Assembly (NCBI RefSeq): GCF_013359755.1
Contig: NZ_JABMCJ010000094.1
Span: 620,001 to 684,000, forward strand
Direction: 5' to 3'
Length of the DNA: 64,000 nt
DNA from: Tardiphaga robiniae
Lineage (GTDB): Bacteria > Pseudomonadota > Alphaproteobacteria > Rhizobiales > Xanthobacteraceae
The position numbers were made by a program, and so were the translations under genes. How positions within the stretch are numbered: the first letter of the stretch is position 1; each line of letters starts with the position of its first letter. Under the pieces are notes generated by a model, which saw nothing but the letters and a program-made list of their open reading frames with translations, searched no databases and was not told the DNA's origin. This document shows, piece by piece, positions 11,086 to 20,051 of the stretch.

Positions 11086-11870
11086 CGAGCTTGTCCAGCG
11101 ACGTGCTGCTCGAGAGCCGCGGCTTGACGGTCCGTTTCGGCGGCCTGTTCGCACTTAATGAGCTGAACATCGACGTCCGCAATGGCGAAGTGCTCGGGCT
11201 GATCGGGCCGAACGGCTCAGGTAAGACCACGTTCCTCAATGTGATCAGCGGCGTCTATTCCGCAAGTGCAGGCAAGATCTTGCTGGGTGACATCGACATC
11301 ACCCGCGAGAAGGCTCACAACATCTCGTCTTGTGGCCTGTCGCGCACGTTCCAGCGATCGCGCCTATGCCTGTCGCTGTCGGTGTTCGACAATATTGCGC
11401 TGGGTGCGCAGCGAACGCTGAACAATGGCCTTTGGCACAATATCGTGCAGCGGAAATCATTCGCCGCGGAAGCGCAGAAAATCGCGGATGAAGCCCGCGA
11501 GCTGCTACATGTCTTCAATCCCGCGCTGCCGGACAAGCTGTTCGATCCGGCGATCTCGCTCGGCATGATCGATCGGCGCAGGGTTGAGATCTGCCGCGCA
11601 TTGATCGGCAAGCCAAAGCTTGTGCTGCTCGATGAACCGTCTGCCGGCATGACCCATGACGAGACGGATCAGGTGGTGGATGAAATTCTCGGCATCCGCA
11701 AATCGCTCGGCGGGCTCACGATCATCATTGTTGAGCACGAGATGGGCTTGATCGAACGCGTCACCGATCGCTGTGTCGTGCTGAACTACGGCAAGAAGAT
11801 CTGCGAAGGCAAATTCCGTGATGTCGCGGCTGATCCTGTGGTCCGCGAAGCCTATCTGGGGCAAGCATGA
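11082..11870 (+). CDS. livG: ABC transporter ATP-binding protein (LivG type)
   Basis: ATPase subunit of 262 aa. The Walker A motif GPNGSGKTTF is near residue 45 and Walker B is LVLLDEPSAGM near 180. The LivG family pattern LSRTFQRSRLCLSLSVFDNI is present. The usual LSGG signature is replaced by a region reading SLGMIDRRRVEICRAL, as in many LivG proteins, where it is LSYGxQR; here it is more divergent than normal, though the rest of the fold looks intact. It overlaps both neighbours by four bases. Confidence 0.94.
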   Translation: MTSLSSDVLLESRGLTVRFGGLFALNELNIDVRNGEVLGLIGPNGSGKTTFLNVISGVYSASAGKILLGDIDITREKAHNISSCGLSRTFQRSRLCLSLSVFDNIALGAQRTLNNGLWHNIVQRKSFAAEAQKIADEARELLHVFNPALPDKLFDPAISLGMIDRRRVEICRALIGKPKLVLLDEPSAGMTHDETDQVVDEILGIRKSLGGLTIIIVEHEMGLIERVTDRCVVLNYGKKICEGKFRDVAADPVVREAYLGQA

Positions 11871-12586
11871 GCGGTCATCTCACAGTCGAGAACATCTTCA
11901 CCGCCTATGATCGGGCCGACGTGCTGTCCGGCATTTCCATCGACGTGCAGCCGGGCAAGATCACCTGTATCCTCGGTTCCAATGGTGCCGGCAAGTCGAC
12001 GCTGATCCGCTCAATCCTGCGGTTGACGCCGCCGCGCGCCGGCTCGATCGCTTTCGAAGGCAAGACGCTCGACCAGATGGCAACCCATGAGATCGTCGGT
12101 CTCGGGATTGCGTGCATTCCCGAAGGGCGCCGGATTTTCGCGAAGATGACGGTCGAAGAAAATCTTCGGGTCGGAGCCTATCTCGTCAATGCAGAGAAGA
12201 CGGTCAAAGCGCGCCTTGGCAAGGTGTATGAGGTGTTTCCGCGCCTGAAAGAGCGCGCCAAGCAGCTTGCCGGCACCATGTCCGGCGGTGAGCAGGCGAT
12301 GGTGTCGATCGGCCGCGGAATGATGACGGATCCCAAGCTTCTGATCATCGACGAGCCATCGCTGGGCCTGTCTCCACTGTTCGTGCAGGAGAACTTCAAC
12401 ATCGTCCGCCGGCTCAACGAAACCGGTGTGACCGTCCTCCTGGTCGAGCAGAACGTCAACCAGACCCTCGCCATCGCCCATTACGGCTATGTGCTGTCGC
12501 AAGGCAAGATCATCGTCCAGGGCGACTCCGAGATGCTGGCAAAGAACGAGGAAGTCCAAAGCGCCTACTTCGGTGGAGCGCACTGA
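11867..12586 (+). CDS. livF: ABC transporter ATP-binding protein (LivF type)
   Basis: Second ATPase of the importer, 239 aa, the normal LivF length. Walker A is GSNGAGKST near residue 36, the ABC signature is MSGGEQAM near 140 and Walker B is LLIIDEPSLGLSP near 155. The conserved LLVEQNVNQTL H-loop-adjacent stretch follows. It overlaps livG by four bases and closes the transporter. A 78-base gap separates it from the dipeptidase gene. Confidence 0.95.
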   Translation: MSGHLTVENIFTAYDRADVLSGISIDVQPGKITCILGSNGAGKSTLIRSILRLTPPRAGSIAFEGKTLDQMATHEIVGLGIACIPEGRRIFAKMTVEENLRVGAYLVNAEKTVKARLGKVYEVFPRLKERAKQLAGTMSGGEQAMVSIGRGMMTDPKLLIIDEPSLGLSPLFVQENFNIVRRLNETGVTVLLVEQNVNQTLAIAHYGYVLSQGKIIVQGDSEMLAKNEEVQSAYFGGAH

Positions 12587-12664
12587 TCAGAAAGAACGTC
12601 GCGCTAGCTGATATGGCTGCCGCATCATAACGAAAAGTCAGACTATCATCTGAAAGGAAACGTC

Positions 12665-13642
12665 ATGTCCTCAACCATTCATGAAAACGCCATCGTCGTC
12701 GATGGATTGATCATCTCGGATTTCGGGCGTCCGGTCTTCGAGGACATGCGCAAGGGTGGATTGACCGCCGCCAACTGCACCTGCTGCGTCTGGGAAGGCT
12801 TCGAGGCCACCATGCGCAACGTGGTCAAGTGGAAGCGCTGGTTCGCAGACAACGACGACATCCTCAAGCAGGTCTACACGACCGCTGACATCCTGAAGGC
12901 CAAAGAGGAAGGCAAGACTGGCATCATTCTGGGCTGGCAGAACGTCACCGGTATTGAAGACCAGATCGGCTATCTCGGTCTGTTCAAGGAGCTCGGCGTC
13001 GGCATCATCCAGATGGCCTATAACACGCAGAACCTGGTCGGCACCGGCTGCTACGAGTCCAAGGACGGTGGCCTGTCCGACTTCGGCCGCGAGGTCGTCG
13101 CCGAGATGAACCGCCTCGGCATTCTCTGCGACCTGTCGCATGTCGGATCGAAGACCAGCGAAGACGTCATCCTCGCCTCCAAGCAGCCCGTTGCCTATTC
13201 GCACTGCCTGCCAGCCGGTTTGAAGGAGCATCCGCGCAACAAGTCCGACGAGCAACTGCGCTTCATCGTCGATCACGGTGGCTTTGTGGGCGTCACCATG
13301 TTCCCGCCTTTCCTGAAGCGCGGTCCGGCATCGACTGTGGACGATTATGTCGAGGCAATAGAATACGTCATCGATATCTGCGGCGAAAACAGCGTCGGTA
13401 TCGGCACCGACTTCACGCAGGGCTATGGCCAGGAATTCTTCGACTGGATCACCCATGACAAGGGATATGGCCGCCGCCTCACCAATTTCGGCGACGTCAT
13501 CAATCCCGAAGGCATCAAGACCATCGGCGAATGGCCGAATCTTACCGCCGCCATGGAAAAGCGCGGCTGGAAAGCCTCACGCATCGAGGCCGTCATTGGC
13601 AAGAATTGGGTCAATCTCCTGAAGTCCGTCTGGGGGGCTTGA
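12665..13642 (+). CDS. Membrane dipeptidase (M19) family protein, degenerate metal site
   Basis: The 325-aa chain follows the M19 renal-dipeptidase fold pattern: GLSDFGREVVAEMNRLGILCDLSHVG (His159), PVAYSHC (His180) and VGIGTDFTQG. Unlike classical members it lacks the N-terminal HxD pair (VVDGLIISD instead) and has GWQN at 90-93 where a metal-bridging Glu is usual. It may be an altered hydrolase or a non-peptidase. A strong AAAGGA ribosome site precedes ATG 12665. In Pseudomonas a similar M19 gene and a DUF5943 gene lie next to dgcAB (dimethylglycine dehydrogenase), which fits the sox genes here. The substrate is unknown; it sits directly before its DUF5943-like partner. Confidence 0.88.
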   Translation: MSSTIHENAIVVDGLIISDFGRPVFEDMRKGGLTAANCTCCVWEGFEATMRNVVKWKRWFADNDDILKQVYTTADILKAKEEGKTGIILGWQNVTGIEDQIGYLGLFKELGVGIIQMAYNTQNLVGTGCYESKDGGLSDFGREVVAEMNRLGILCDLSHVGSKTSEDVILASKQPVAYSHCLPAGLKEHPRNKSDEQLRFIVDHGGFVGVTMFPPFLKRGPASTVDDYVEAIEYVIDICGENSVGIGTDFTQGYGQEFFDWITHDKGYGRRLTNFGDVINPEGIKTIGEWPNLTAAMEKRGWKASRIEAVIGKNWVNLLKSVWGA

Positions 13643-13643
13643 G

Positions 13644-14171
13644 ATGGGGAAGCCGCAGGTTGACATCAATGTCGATGACCAGACCGGGCGTTGGTCGGTC
13701 GACGCGACCAATATGATTCTGGTGCCGCAGCATTTCTATATGAACAACCACTTCGCCATCGAGGCGGCGGTGGGAGCTGCGGAGCTGGAGCGCATTCTGC
13801 GGCCGGCCGGCCATCGCTCGGCCTATTACTGGTGCGAGAAGGAAGCCGAATTCCACGGCATGTCCGGCGTCGATGTGTTCCGTCACTATATGCGCCGCAT
13901 CACGCAGCGCGGATGGGGCCAATTTGATGTGCTCGACGTGTCGCCGGAAGCAGGGACGGCGACAGTGCGCTTGCGAAATTCGGCAATGGTTGATGGCGAG
14001 CGCCGCAACAGTGGTCGCAAGGTGTGTTACATGTTTGCGTCCTGGCTTGAGGGCTCGCTCGAATATGTTGCCGCAAGTGCCGGTCGTGAGGTCAAGTTGC
14101 GGGCGCAGGAGGTCTATTGCGAGGCTGAAGGCGCTCACGATCATTGTCTGTTCAAGGTCGAGCCGGCTTAA
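13644..14171 (+). CDS. DUF5943/4-vinyl-reductase-like small protein
   Basis: A 175-aa soluble protein starting one base after the dipeptidase-like gene, so surely co-transcribed. It reads like the conserved small protein beside dimethylglycine dehydrogenase genes in pseudomonads (DUF5943). The C-terminal half (about 85-170), with YMFASWLEGSLEYVAA and a Cys in VYCEAEG, resembles 4VR (V4R) ligand-binding domains. No catalytic motif is recognisable. It could bind a small molecule or assist the M19-like protein; this is inference from neighbourhood only. Confidence 0.75.
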   Translation: MGKPQVDINVDDQTGRWSVDATNMILVPQHFYMNNHFAIEAAVGAAELERILRPAGHRSAYYWCEKEAEFHGMSGVDVFRHYMRRITQRGWGQFDVLDVSPEAGTATVRLRNSAMVDGERRNSGRKVCYMFASWLEGSLEYVAASAGREVKLRAQEVYCEAEGAHDHCLFKVEPA

Positions 14172-14206
14172 TTTACGCTGGGGACCTCTGTAACGATAGG
14201 ACGCGC

Positions 14207-15631
14207 CTAGGCAGGTTTCCGAATAAAGATGTGGTCGGCCGTGCCACTTCGCTTCAGCTTGGCGCCGAGTGACGGATCGACCAACTGAATGGCAGAAGCA
14301 ATCTTGCCCTCTGTCTCATCCTCTGACGTGTATTCCAGCGCATGTAAATCGTGCCTGGCGTGTCGGCGCTTGAGCGTGCTGAAGCAGTTCGGCCGCAGAC
14401 GTTCCGATACGTCGGTCATCAGTGTCCACGCATAGTCCTCGATCTGGAGAACGGACCTGACTTCGTCGTCCCAGCCGCAGAGCACAATCTCCATCTGCGA
14501 AAATCCGCCATCGTCGGCGGCAAACGCTGCTGCTGCTGCTTCCACCGACTCGGCGATGTCCGTCGTGCTGCCTGCAAGGATGTCCCTGATCACGACTGTG
14601 ATTAGCCCGCGGCCGCCGGCGACGCCTTTCATGACGAGGTGAGCTTCCGGAGCCTGATGGCGTTCGAACCTGCGCCCCAATTGCATTTGTTCAGCGATTT
14701 TTTCCAATGGATGATCATCATTGTTACAGGCATGAGCGAGGATCGTGCTGTCGGCGCGCGGCTTCACATCATCTTTTTGCCAGTAGGTGTTTGGCAGCCA
14801 GGCGGTTTCGATCTCCCGCTGCGCATTTGTGAGCGCCCATGCCTGATCCAGCAGGAAGGACTCCGGCAGATTCGAGTGGCTGCAGGTGAGGCGCCGCCAG
14901 ATGTCGAGCAGCGCTTCGGCGCGCTCGGTCTGATGGAAGAACAGCGCGCCAGTATTCATCACGCCATTCGGGCGACGGTTGACTGCGAAGTCACAGCCCA
15001 GCGCGTGCGGAAGCAGCGGAAGATTGGCGAGCCGCGCCTGAGCGTCGATCCAGAACACCGGGCGGCATGCCTGGCTCCACTGCTCGATGATGAAATCGAC
15101 TTTCGACATGCCTTGCCGGGCATTGCCGGTGTCCGGTGATAACCGCGTTACGATGTGATCGAGGCCCAGCCGCTTCAGATCTACGGTAAGGCCGACATCC
15201 TCGGCCCGAGTGGCTGAGCTCTCGAATGACGAGAGGAAAAGCGTATCCTGCTTTCGATATAATCCGGTTGGCACCGCGAGCGGTTTGACGCCGCCCCACC
15301 ACACCTGATGCGGTGCATCCGCGCCCTCGGCGCCAAGTGACCCGTATGCGTGTAGTTTCGACTTCAGGCCGTCGAAGGCTGGGTTCTCACCAACGAGCAA
15401 AATGACGATTGCATTCTCGTGCAGGGATTCGATCAGCGCCTGAACGCGCACAGCATGCGTCGCTTCGAACACAATGACCGCAGCGCCAGGCTGGGATACG
15501 GCACTGACGCCATCCCAGTCGACAATGCCATGGCACCGGCTCGTTACCTGACGTAAGCGTGCACGTTGAAGCGCGCCCAGTCGCGGGGCGCGCGCATGCT
15601 GCCGGAGGATATCGTCCAAGCTGTCGTTCAT
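14207..15631 (-). CDS. Glycosyltransferase-like protein (GT-A, nucleotide-diphospho-sugar transferase type)
   Basis: The frame is open to 15976, but ATG 15631 (474 aa) is the most credible start; upstream residues have poor coding character. The middle (about 180-290) resembles the nucleotide-diphospho-sugar transferase fold: a FWIDAQ segment near 193 in the place of a DxD motif, then MNTGALFFHQ near 225 and FLLDQAWAL near 255. The DxD equivalent is reduced to DAQ, so activity is uncertain. N- and C-terminal parts are unfamiliar. It lies opposite an ECF-like sigma factor and flagellin, which makes flagellin or surface glycosylation a possibility, not a finding. Confidence 0.6.
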   Translation of the reverse strand: MNDSLDDILRQHARAPRLGALQRARLRQVTSRCHGIVDWDGVSAVSQPGAAVIVFEATHAVRVQALIESLHENAIVILLVGENPAFDGLKSKLHAYGSLGAEGADAPHQVWWGGVKPLAVPTGLYRKQDTLFLSSFESSATRAEDVGLTVDLKRLGLDHIVTRLSPDTGNARQGMSKVDFIIEQWSQACRPVFWIDAQARLANLPLLPHALGCDFAVNRRPNGVMNTGALFFHQTERAEALLDIWRRLTCSHSNLPESFLLDQAWALTNAQREIETAWLPNTYWQKDDVKPRADSTILAHACNNDDHPLEKIAEQMQLGRRFERHQAPEAHLVMKGVAGGRGLITVVIRDILAGSTTDIAESVEAAAAAFAADDGGFSQMEIVLCGWDDEVRSVLQIEDYAWTLMTDVSERLRPNCFSTLKRRHARHDLHALEYTSEDETEGKIASAIQLVDPSLGAKLKRSGTADHIFIRKPA

Positions 15632-16279
15632 CGCCGCCTGTCTCGTTCGTTTGAATGCTTTGACTGATACGAACGAGTCGACGTCGTCAGGCGGATATCT
15701 CTGCGATGCGTCAGCGCAATATGCTTCTATATGTTTCAGGTCGGTGCGATTTGTTTCTACTGTGTGTATCTTCATTGCGCGTGCGCATTGAATGCACGCG
15801 ATCAATGTTCTGAAACAAAAAAGATCGCGATGCGCCGCAGATGAGCGCCGCATGCAAGCGTTTTTTCTTTTTCCGACGACGCAGTCCGCTATTTTCAAAT
15901 TGCGATTCGGCAAGAATTTCCCAGTGAAAGTGTGACGTTGCCACTGCCGGAGCCATCGCTGCAAAGTAGCCAGCATCGGTCTTCGATTGCTGAGTGATGT
16001 CGTATCGCTGCAGGTGTTGTCGTTGTGTGCGTAAGAATTCTTTGCATCGCTCGCCGCAGTCGATGCGATTTTTCGAGATGCTTTGATGAGTCGTTCCCAT
16101 CAGGCCCGACGTGGCCGCAACAGCCAGTGTAGAAATTTCTGCCTAGTTCTAGGCAGCTTTTTCCCATCAAGTATTTGTAAAATAAGCAAAATTCATCGCC
16201 TGATCGTCGCGCGTCACCCGTTCAAGAGTGAGAGGTCGACCAGAACGGCCGTTTGTCGGCGGAGAAATGGGAGAAGGGC
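15632..16279. other. 648-base intergenic region between two divergent genes
   Basis: Divergent control region between the glycosyltransferase-like gene and the sigma factor. It is AT-richer than its surroundings. Open frames on the minus strand (for example up to 16100) have no recognisable domain and look accidental. The one clear structure is a 7-bp inverted repeat at 16139-16156, listed separately. Confidence 0.6.
16139..16156. promoter_or_regulatory. Inverted repeat upstream of the sigma factor gene
   Basis: Perfect 7-bp arms CTGCCTA/TAGGCAG with a 4-base loop, followed on the plus strand by CTTTTTC. This has the shape of a small terminator, but no plus-strand gene ends upstream. It lies 124 bases before the sigma-factor start, so an operator or leader hairpin is equally likely. 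Confidence 0.35.
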
Positions 16280-16942
16280 ATGACGTACGCGCTCCAGATT
16301 GCAGACGCTGTCGAAACAATGCCGGTGCAGCTTGAAGCTGCGGAGGATTCTCTGATGCTCGACGCGTGCGAGCCAGCGGGCGATAGTGACGAAGAGCTGC
16401 TGGACAGATTAGCCGCAAATGACGAGATGGCATTCAGATGTCTTGTCGAGCGTCATATCGATCGTGCGTTTGGCGTTGCGCTTCGGCTTCTGGGCAGTCG
16501 CGCCGATGCCGAAGATGTGGTGCAGGACACGATGCTGAAGGTCTGGACGCATCGCGGGCAATGGGAGCACGGCCGCGCAAAATTCTCGACGTGGCTCTAC
16601 CGGGTTGTCACCAATCGCTGCATCGATCTGCATCGTCGGCCACGCACCGACAATGTCGATGCCGTGCCGGAGCCAGCCGACATCAAGCCCGATGCATTCA
16701 GCACGATGCAGCGCGATGAGGTGGCGAAATTGCTGGAGGCGGCGATGCAACGTCTGCCTGAGCAGCAACGTGTCGCGGTGATCCTGTCCTACCATGAAAA
16801 CATGAGCAACGGCGACATCGCCGAAGTCATGAACACGACTGTGTCGGCGGTCGAGTCGCTGCTCAAGCGCGGGCGGCAGCAGCTGCGCGAAATTCTGCGC
16901 CGCCATGAGCCAGACATCCTGCACTCGTTAAGCGATTGCTAA
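16280..16942 (+). CDS. ECF-type RNA polymerase sigma factor
   Basis: The 220-aa sigma-70 family protein has region 2 (about 45-115, with LVERHIDRAFGVALRLLGSRADAEDVVQDTMLKVW) and region 4 (about 150-205, with LPEQQRVAVILSYHENMSNGDIAEVMNTT and SVESLLKRGRQQLR). It lacks regions 1 and 3, as ECF factors do. ATG 16280 is preferred over TTG 16253 because GGGAGAAGGG lies 5-8 bases before it. It sits directly upstream of flagellin, unlike the FliA-type factors usual for flagellins. It may drive late flagellar genes, or be a stress sigma merely next to them. No classic anti-sigma gene is adjacent; a small acidic protein at 20245 is a candidate partner. Confidence 0.9.
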   Translation: MTYALQIADAVETMPVQLEAAEDSLMLDACEPAGDSDEELLDRLAANDEMAFRCLVERHIDRAFGVALRLLGSRADAEDVVQDTMLKVWTHRGQWEHGRAKFSTWLYRVVTNRCIDLHRRPRTDNVDAVPEPADIKPDAFSTMQRDEVAKLLEAAMQRLPEQQRVAVILSYHENMSNGDIAEVMNTTVSAVESLLKRGRQQLREILRRHEPDILHSLSDC

Positions 16943-16952
16943 CTATAAATTC

Positions 16953-17019
16953 CCAGCCCCGAAATAAACCGCGCCTGAATTGTGAAGGCCATTCCGTTTA
17001 GCGAATGGACGGGGGCTGG
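16953..17019 (+). promoter_or_regulatory. Structured leader upstream of flagellin
   Basis: Two nested inverted repeats: an outer perfect 8-bp pair CCAGCCCC (16953-16960) / GGGGCTGG (17012-17019), and an inner 6-bp pair CCATTC (16989-16994) / GAATGG (17003-17008). They lie 60-126 bases before the flagellin ATG. If transcribed, they would form a stable 5' leader. Alphaproteobacterial flagellin mRNAs are known to be controlled through their leaders (FlbT), which makes this a plausible control element, but the transcript start is unknown. Confidence 0.45.
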
Positions 17020-17078
17020 CCTGCGTCCAGAGGTCCCCGATCGGTCCGCATCCGCGGCCACATTCAAGGAGCAATTTA

Positions 17079-17903
17079 ATGCCCGTTATTTCAACCAACA
17101 CCGCGGCCAATTCTGCAGTCCGTTACCTGAATATCAACTCGTCGCAGATGTCGAGCTCACTCTCAAAGCTGTCGAGCGGCTCGAAGATCACCCAGGCATC
17201 CGACGACGCCGCCGGTCTCGCGATTTCGACGCGCATTTCATCCGACGTCACCACGCTGCAGCAGGCCGCAACCAACGCCTCACAGGCGACCTCGATCCTG
17301 CAGACAGCGGATGGCGGCGCCTCGAACATCAGCGACATTCTCTCGCGTATGAAGTCGCTGGCATCGCAGTCCTCCTCGGCGACGGTGACCGACAGTAGTC
17401 GCGCCTATCTCAATTCGGAATTTACCGCATTGAGCGATCAGATTGACAGTATCGCGACCGGCACGCGCTATAGCGGGCAGAGCCTGCTGGATGGTACCAG
17501 CGCATTCGCCGCGGGTGCGTCCGTTCTGGTAGGCTCGACGTCGGCCGATACGATCACCGTGAAACTCGACGATCTCACCTCTGCCACGTTGGGTGTCGAT
17601 ACGCTCGATGTCAGCACGCAGGCCGGCGCCACTGCAGCCATCGACGCGCTCGACACTGCCATCGATACGGTCTCCGCCGCCCGCGCGACGATCGGTGCGC
17701 AGGAATCGCGCTTCAATTTCAGCGCCAGCTCGATCTCGACGCAGTCCCAGAACCTGCAGGCCGCTAATTCCGCGATCACCGACGTCGACATCGCAGCCGA
17801 GCAGGCCAAGCTGTCGTCTTCGCAGGTCAAGGTGCAGGCTGCGGTCGCCGCAGAATCGTCGGCGAACCAGATGCCGCAATATCTGCTGAAGCTGCTCGGC
17901 TAA
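17079..17903 (+). CDS. fliC: Flagellin, short form
   Basis: Filament subunit of 274 aa. The N-terminal D0/D1 helices (NSAVRYLNINSSQMSSSLSKLSSG, then ASDDAAGLAIS) and the C-terminal D1/D0 helices (TIGAQESRFNFS near 205, ending NQMPQYLLKLLG) are well conserved. The variable outer domain between about 140 and 190 is minimal, so the filament surface is small. An AAGGAG ribosome site lies 8 bases before ATG 17079. It is followed by a strong hairpin and then fliD, indicating separate expression levels. Confidence 0.97.
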   Translation: MPVISTNTAANSAVRYLNINSSQMSSSLSKLSSGSKITQASDDAAGLAISTRISSDVTTLQQAATNASQATSILQTADGGASNISDILSRMKSLASQSSSATVTDSSRAYLNSEFTALSDQIDSIATGTRYSGQSLLDGTSAFAAGASVLVGSTSADTITVKLDDLTSATLGVDTLDVSTQAGATAAIDALDTAIDTVSAARATIGAQESRFNFSASSISTQSQNLQAANSAITDVDIAAEQAKLSSSQVKVQAAVAAESSANQMPQYLLKLLG

Positions 17904-17915
17904 GCCGCAGCAATC

Positions 17916-17941
17916 GCGAGCCGGCGGCGACGCCGGCTCGC
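17916..17941 (+). terminator. Hairpin after flagellin
   Basis: Perfect 11-bp GC-rich arms (GCGAGCCGGCG/CGCCGGCTCGC) with a GCGA loop, 13 bases after the flagellin stop. It lacks a U-run, so it may act as a weak terminator or as a 3' stabiliser that leaves flagellin mRNA more abundant than fliD. Confidence 0.55.
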
Positions 17942-17967
17942 ACTCTCGTGCAGGAAAGTAAGGTGGC

Positions 17968-19653
17968 ATGGCGACGGTGACGAGTTCGACTTCCGCGGCA
18001 GCAACCGCGGCCTTGGCGACGACCACCTCCGGCACGAAGACGACGACCAGCGTCGATTGGGACGCCTTGATCGAGGCGCAGGTTGCCACCAAGACGGCAG
18101 CCGCGACCACGATCCAGACCAGTATCACCGCGAATGAGGCCAAGATCTCGGCCTATCAGCAGTTGCAGACGCTGCTTACGACGCTGACGACCGACACGAC
18201 CTCGCTCTCCAAGTCGATCGTCAATTCACTGTCGTCGAGTGCTTATGGAGCGCGATCGGCGACCATTACATCCACTGGCGACGTCAGCGCCAGTTCTGCC
18301 GTCTCGATGGCCATCAGCAACGGCGCGGCGACCGGCGATCACACGCTCACGGTGACCCAGATCGCCACAGCCCACAAGGTGATCGGCACCGCCGTCGCCG
18401 ACAAGAGCGCGGATCTCGGTCTGACCGGCACTTTCTCGATCGGCCTGGAAGGCGGCACCAGTGCCGATATCTCGGTCACCAGCGGGATGACGCTGGAGGA
18501 TCTCGTCGATACGATCAATGCACAGACGTCCACGACGAACGTCCAGGCCTCGATCATCCAGATCTCGAGCAATCAGTACGAGATGATCCTGTCTGCAACC
18601 AAGGATAATGCGGATATCACCACCAGTGTCGTGTCGGGCGACGATGTGCTCACGACCTTGGGCGTGACAGATAGTTCCGGCGCGTTCACCGACGTGCTGC
18701 AGGAATCGCAGCCCGCAATTTTCAGCGTCGACGGCATTACGCTGACGCGCGACACCAATAACATCACAGACGTACTGAGCGGCGTCTCCTTTAGTCTGCT
18801 GCAAAGCACGCCATCGGGATCGACAGTCAAGATCAGCATCGATGTCGATACAAGTTCGATCCAGACTGCATTGCAGCAATTCGTCACGTCCTACAACGCT
18901 GTGCGCGACTACGTAACCACGCAGCAGACGCTGTCGTCGAGTGGAACCGCAGACACGAGTGCGGTGCTGTTCGGCGACGGCACCATGCGTAGCGTCACGA
19001 CGCAGATGGAGCAGGTCCTGAACTCCATCGTGGGCGATCTGTCGATGAGCGATCTCGGCCTGTCGTTCTCGGACACGAACGATCTTGTGCTCGATACGAG
19101 CACGCTCGCCACAACCCTGGCCGACAATATTGACGGTGTCATCGCGCTCCTCGCCACCAAGACCACGAGTTCGTCGGCGGCGCTCGCGGTTGTCAATACA
19201 AGTTCATCGCCGCCATCGTCCTTCGTGATGGATATTGCGGTCGATAGCTCCGGTGCATTGTCGGTCTCGGTGGGGGGAGACAGTTCGCTGTTTACCGTGT
19301 CCGGCCGAACGATCATCGGAAAGGCCGGCACGATCTATTCCGGCATGGCCTTCAGCTACAGCAGTACGTCATCGGCATCGGTGACCATCACGTCGACCAT
19401 CGGGATTGCGGCGCAGATCAACGCGATCTCGAGTGCCGCATCGAACAAGACCAGCGGTTCACTGCAGGATCTGATCACCAATTTACAATCCCAGGATGAC
19501 CGGATGCAGCAGCAGATCGATGACATCAACGAGCGCGCCGCGATCTATCGTACAATGCTGACCACCCAATACGCCAAATATCAGTCGGCGATCTCGTCGG
19601 CCAATTCCACCCTGGATTATCTGTCCGCCCTTCTCAACGCGTCGAGTGATTAG
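17968..19653 (+). CDS. fliD: Flagellar filament cap protein FliD
   Basis: Cap protein (HAP2) of 561 aa that promotes flagellin assembly at the filament tip. The N-terminal FliD_N region (about 20-120, with VDWDALIEAQV) and the C-terminal FliD_C region (about 290-545, ending in a coiled-coil stretch DDRMQQQIDDINERAAIYRTMLTTQYAKYQ) are typical. The chain is very Ser/Thr-rich and poor in Cys, as usual for exported axial proteins. It begins 64 bases after flagellin and ends two bases before fliS. Confidence 0.95.
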   Translation: MATVTSSTSAAATAALATTTSGTKTTTSVDWDALIEAQVATKTAAATTIQTSITANEAKISAYQQLQTLLTTLTTDTTSLSKSIVNSLSSSAYGARSATITSTGDVSASSAVSMAISNGAATGDHTLTVTQIATAHKVIGTAVADKSADLGLTGTFSIGLEGGTSADISVTSGMTLEDLVDTINAQTSTTNVQASIIQISSNQYEMILSATKDNADITTSVVSGDDVLTTLGVTDSSGAFTDVLQESQPAIFSVDGITLTRDTNNITDVLSGVSFSLLQSTPSGSTVKISIDVDTSSIQTALQQFVTSYNAVRDYVTTQQTLSSSGTADTSAVLFGDGTMRSVTTQMEQVLNSIVGDLSMSDLGLSFSDTNDLVLDTSTLATTLADNIDGVIALLATKTTSSSAALAVVNTSSSPPSSFVMDIAVDSSGALSVSVGGDSSLFTVSGRTIIGKAGTIYSGMAFSYSSTSSASVTITSTIGIAAQINAISSAASNKTSGSLQDLITNLQSQDDRMQQQIDDINERAAIYRTMLTTQYAKYQSAISSANSTLDYLSALLNASSD

Positions 19654-19655
19654 TC

Positions 19656-20051
19656 ATGCAGCATCAAGCGAATTTTCAGGCCGCCCAGGCCTATCGACAG
19701 GCGGCGGTCGCGGTGCCGCCGTTGCGGGCGGTGGTCATGATGATCGATGGGGCGATTACGGCATTGCAGAAATCGGTGACGGCGTCCGAGGAGAAGAAAT
19801 TCGAGGAGAGCCACGATCTGATGATCCGGGCGACTGCCATCCTGCGCGGGCTGAGCCATAACCTGAATTTCGATCGCGGAGGCGAGGTCGCGGAGGGCCT
19901 GCACACCACTTATCATACGCTGATCATGGCCTGCCTGCGGTCGTTCGGGCAGCCGAACGCGGCGCAGTGCTATGGCCGGATCATTGCGAGCCTGACCGAG
20001 CTTCGTGACGCCTGGATTGTCGTCGCCCGGAGTGCCGCGAAGCCCGCCTGA
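19656..20051 (+). CDS. fliS: Flagellar export chaperone FliS
   Basis: A 131-aa, mostly helical protein with the FliS pattern: AAQAYRQAAV near the N-terminus, VVMMIDGAITALQKSV near 30 (family consensus has MLYDGAI), HDLMIRATAILRGL near 55 and GGEVAEGLHTTYHTLIMACL near 75. FliS binds the disordered C-terminus of flagellin in the cytoplasm to prevent early polymerisation. It follows fliD by two bases, the usual order. Confidence 0.9.
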   Translation: MQHQANFQAAQAYRQAAVAVPPLRAVVMMIDGAITALQKSVTASEEKKFEESHDLMIRATAILRGLSHNLNFDRGGEVAEGLHTTYHTLIMACLRSFGQPNAAQCYGRIIASLTELRDAWIVVARSAAKPA

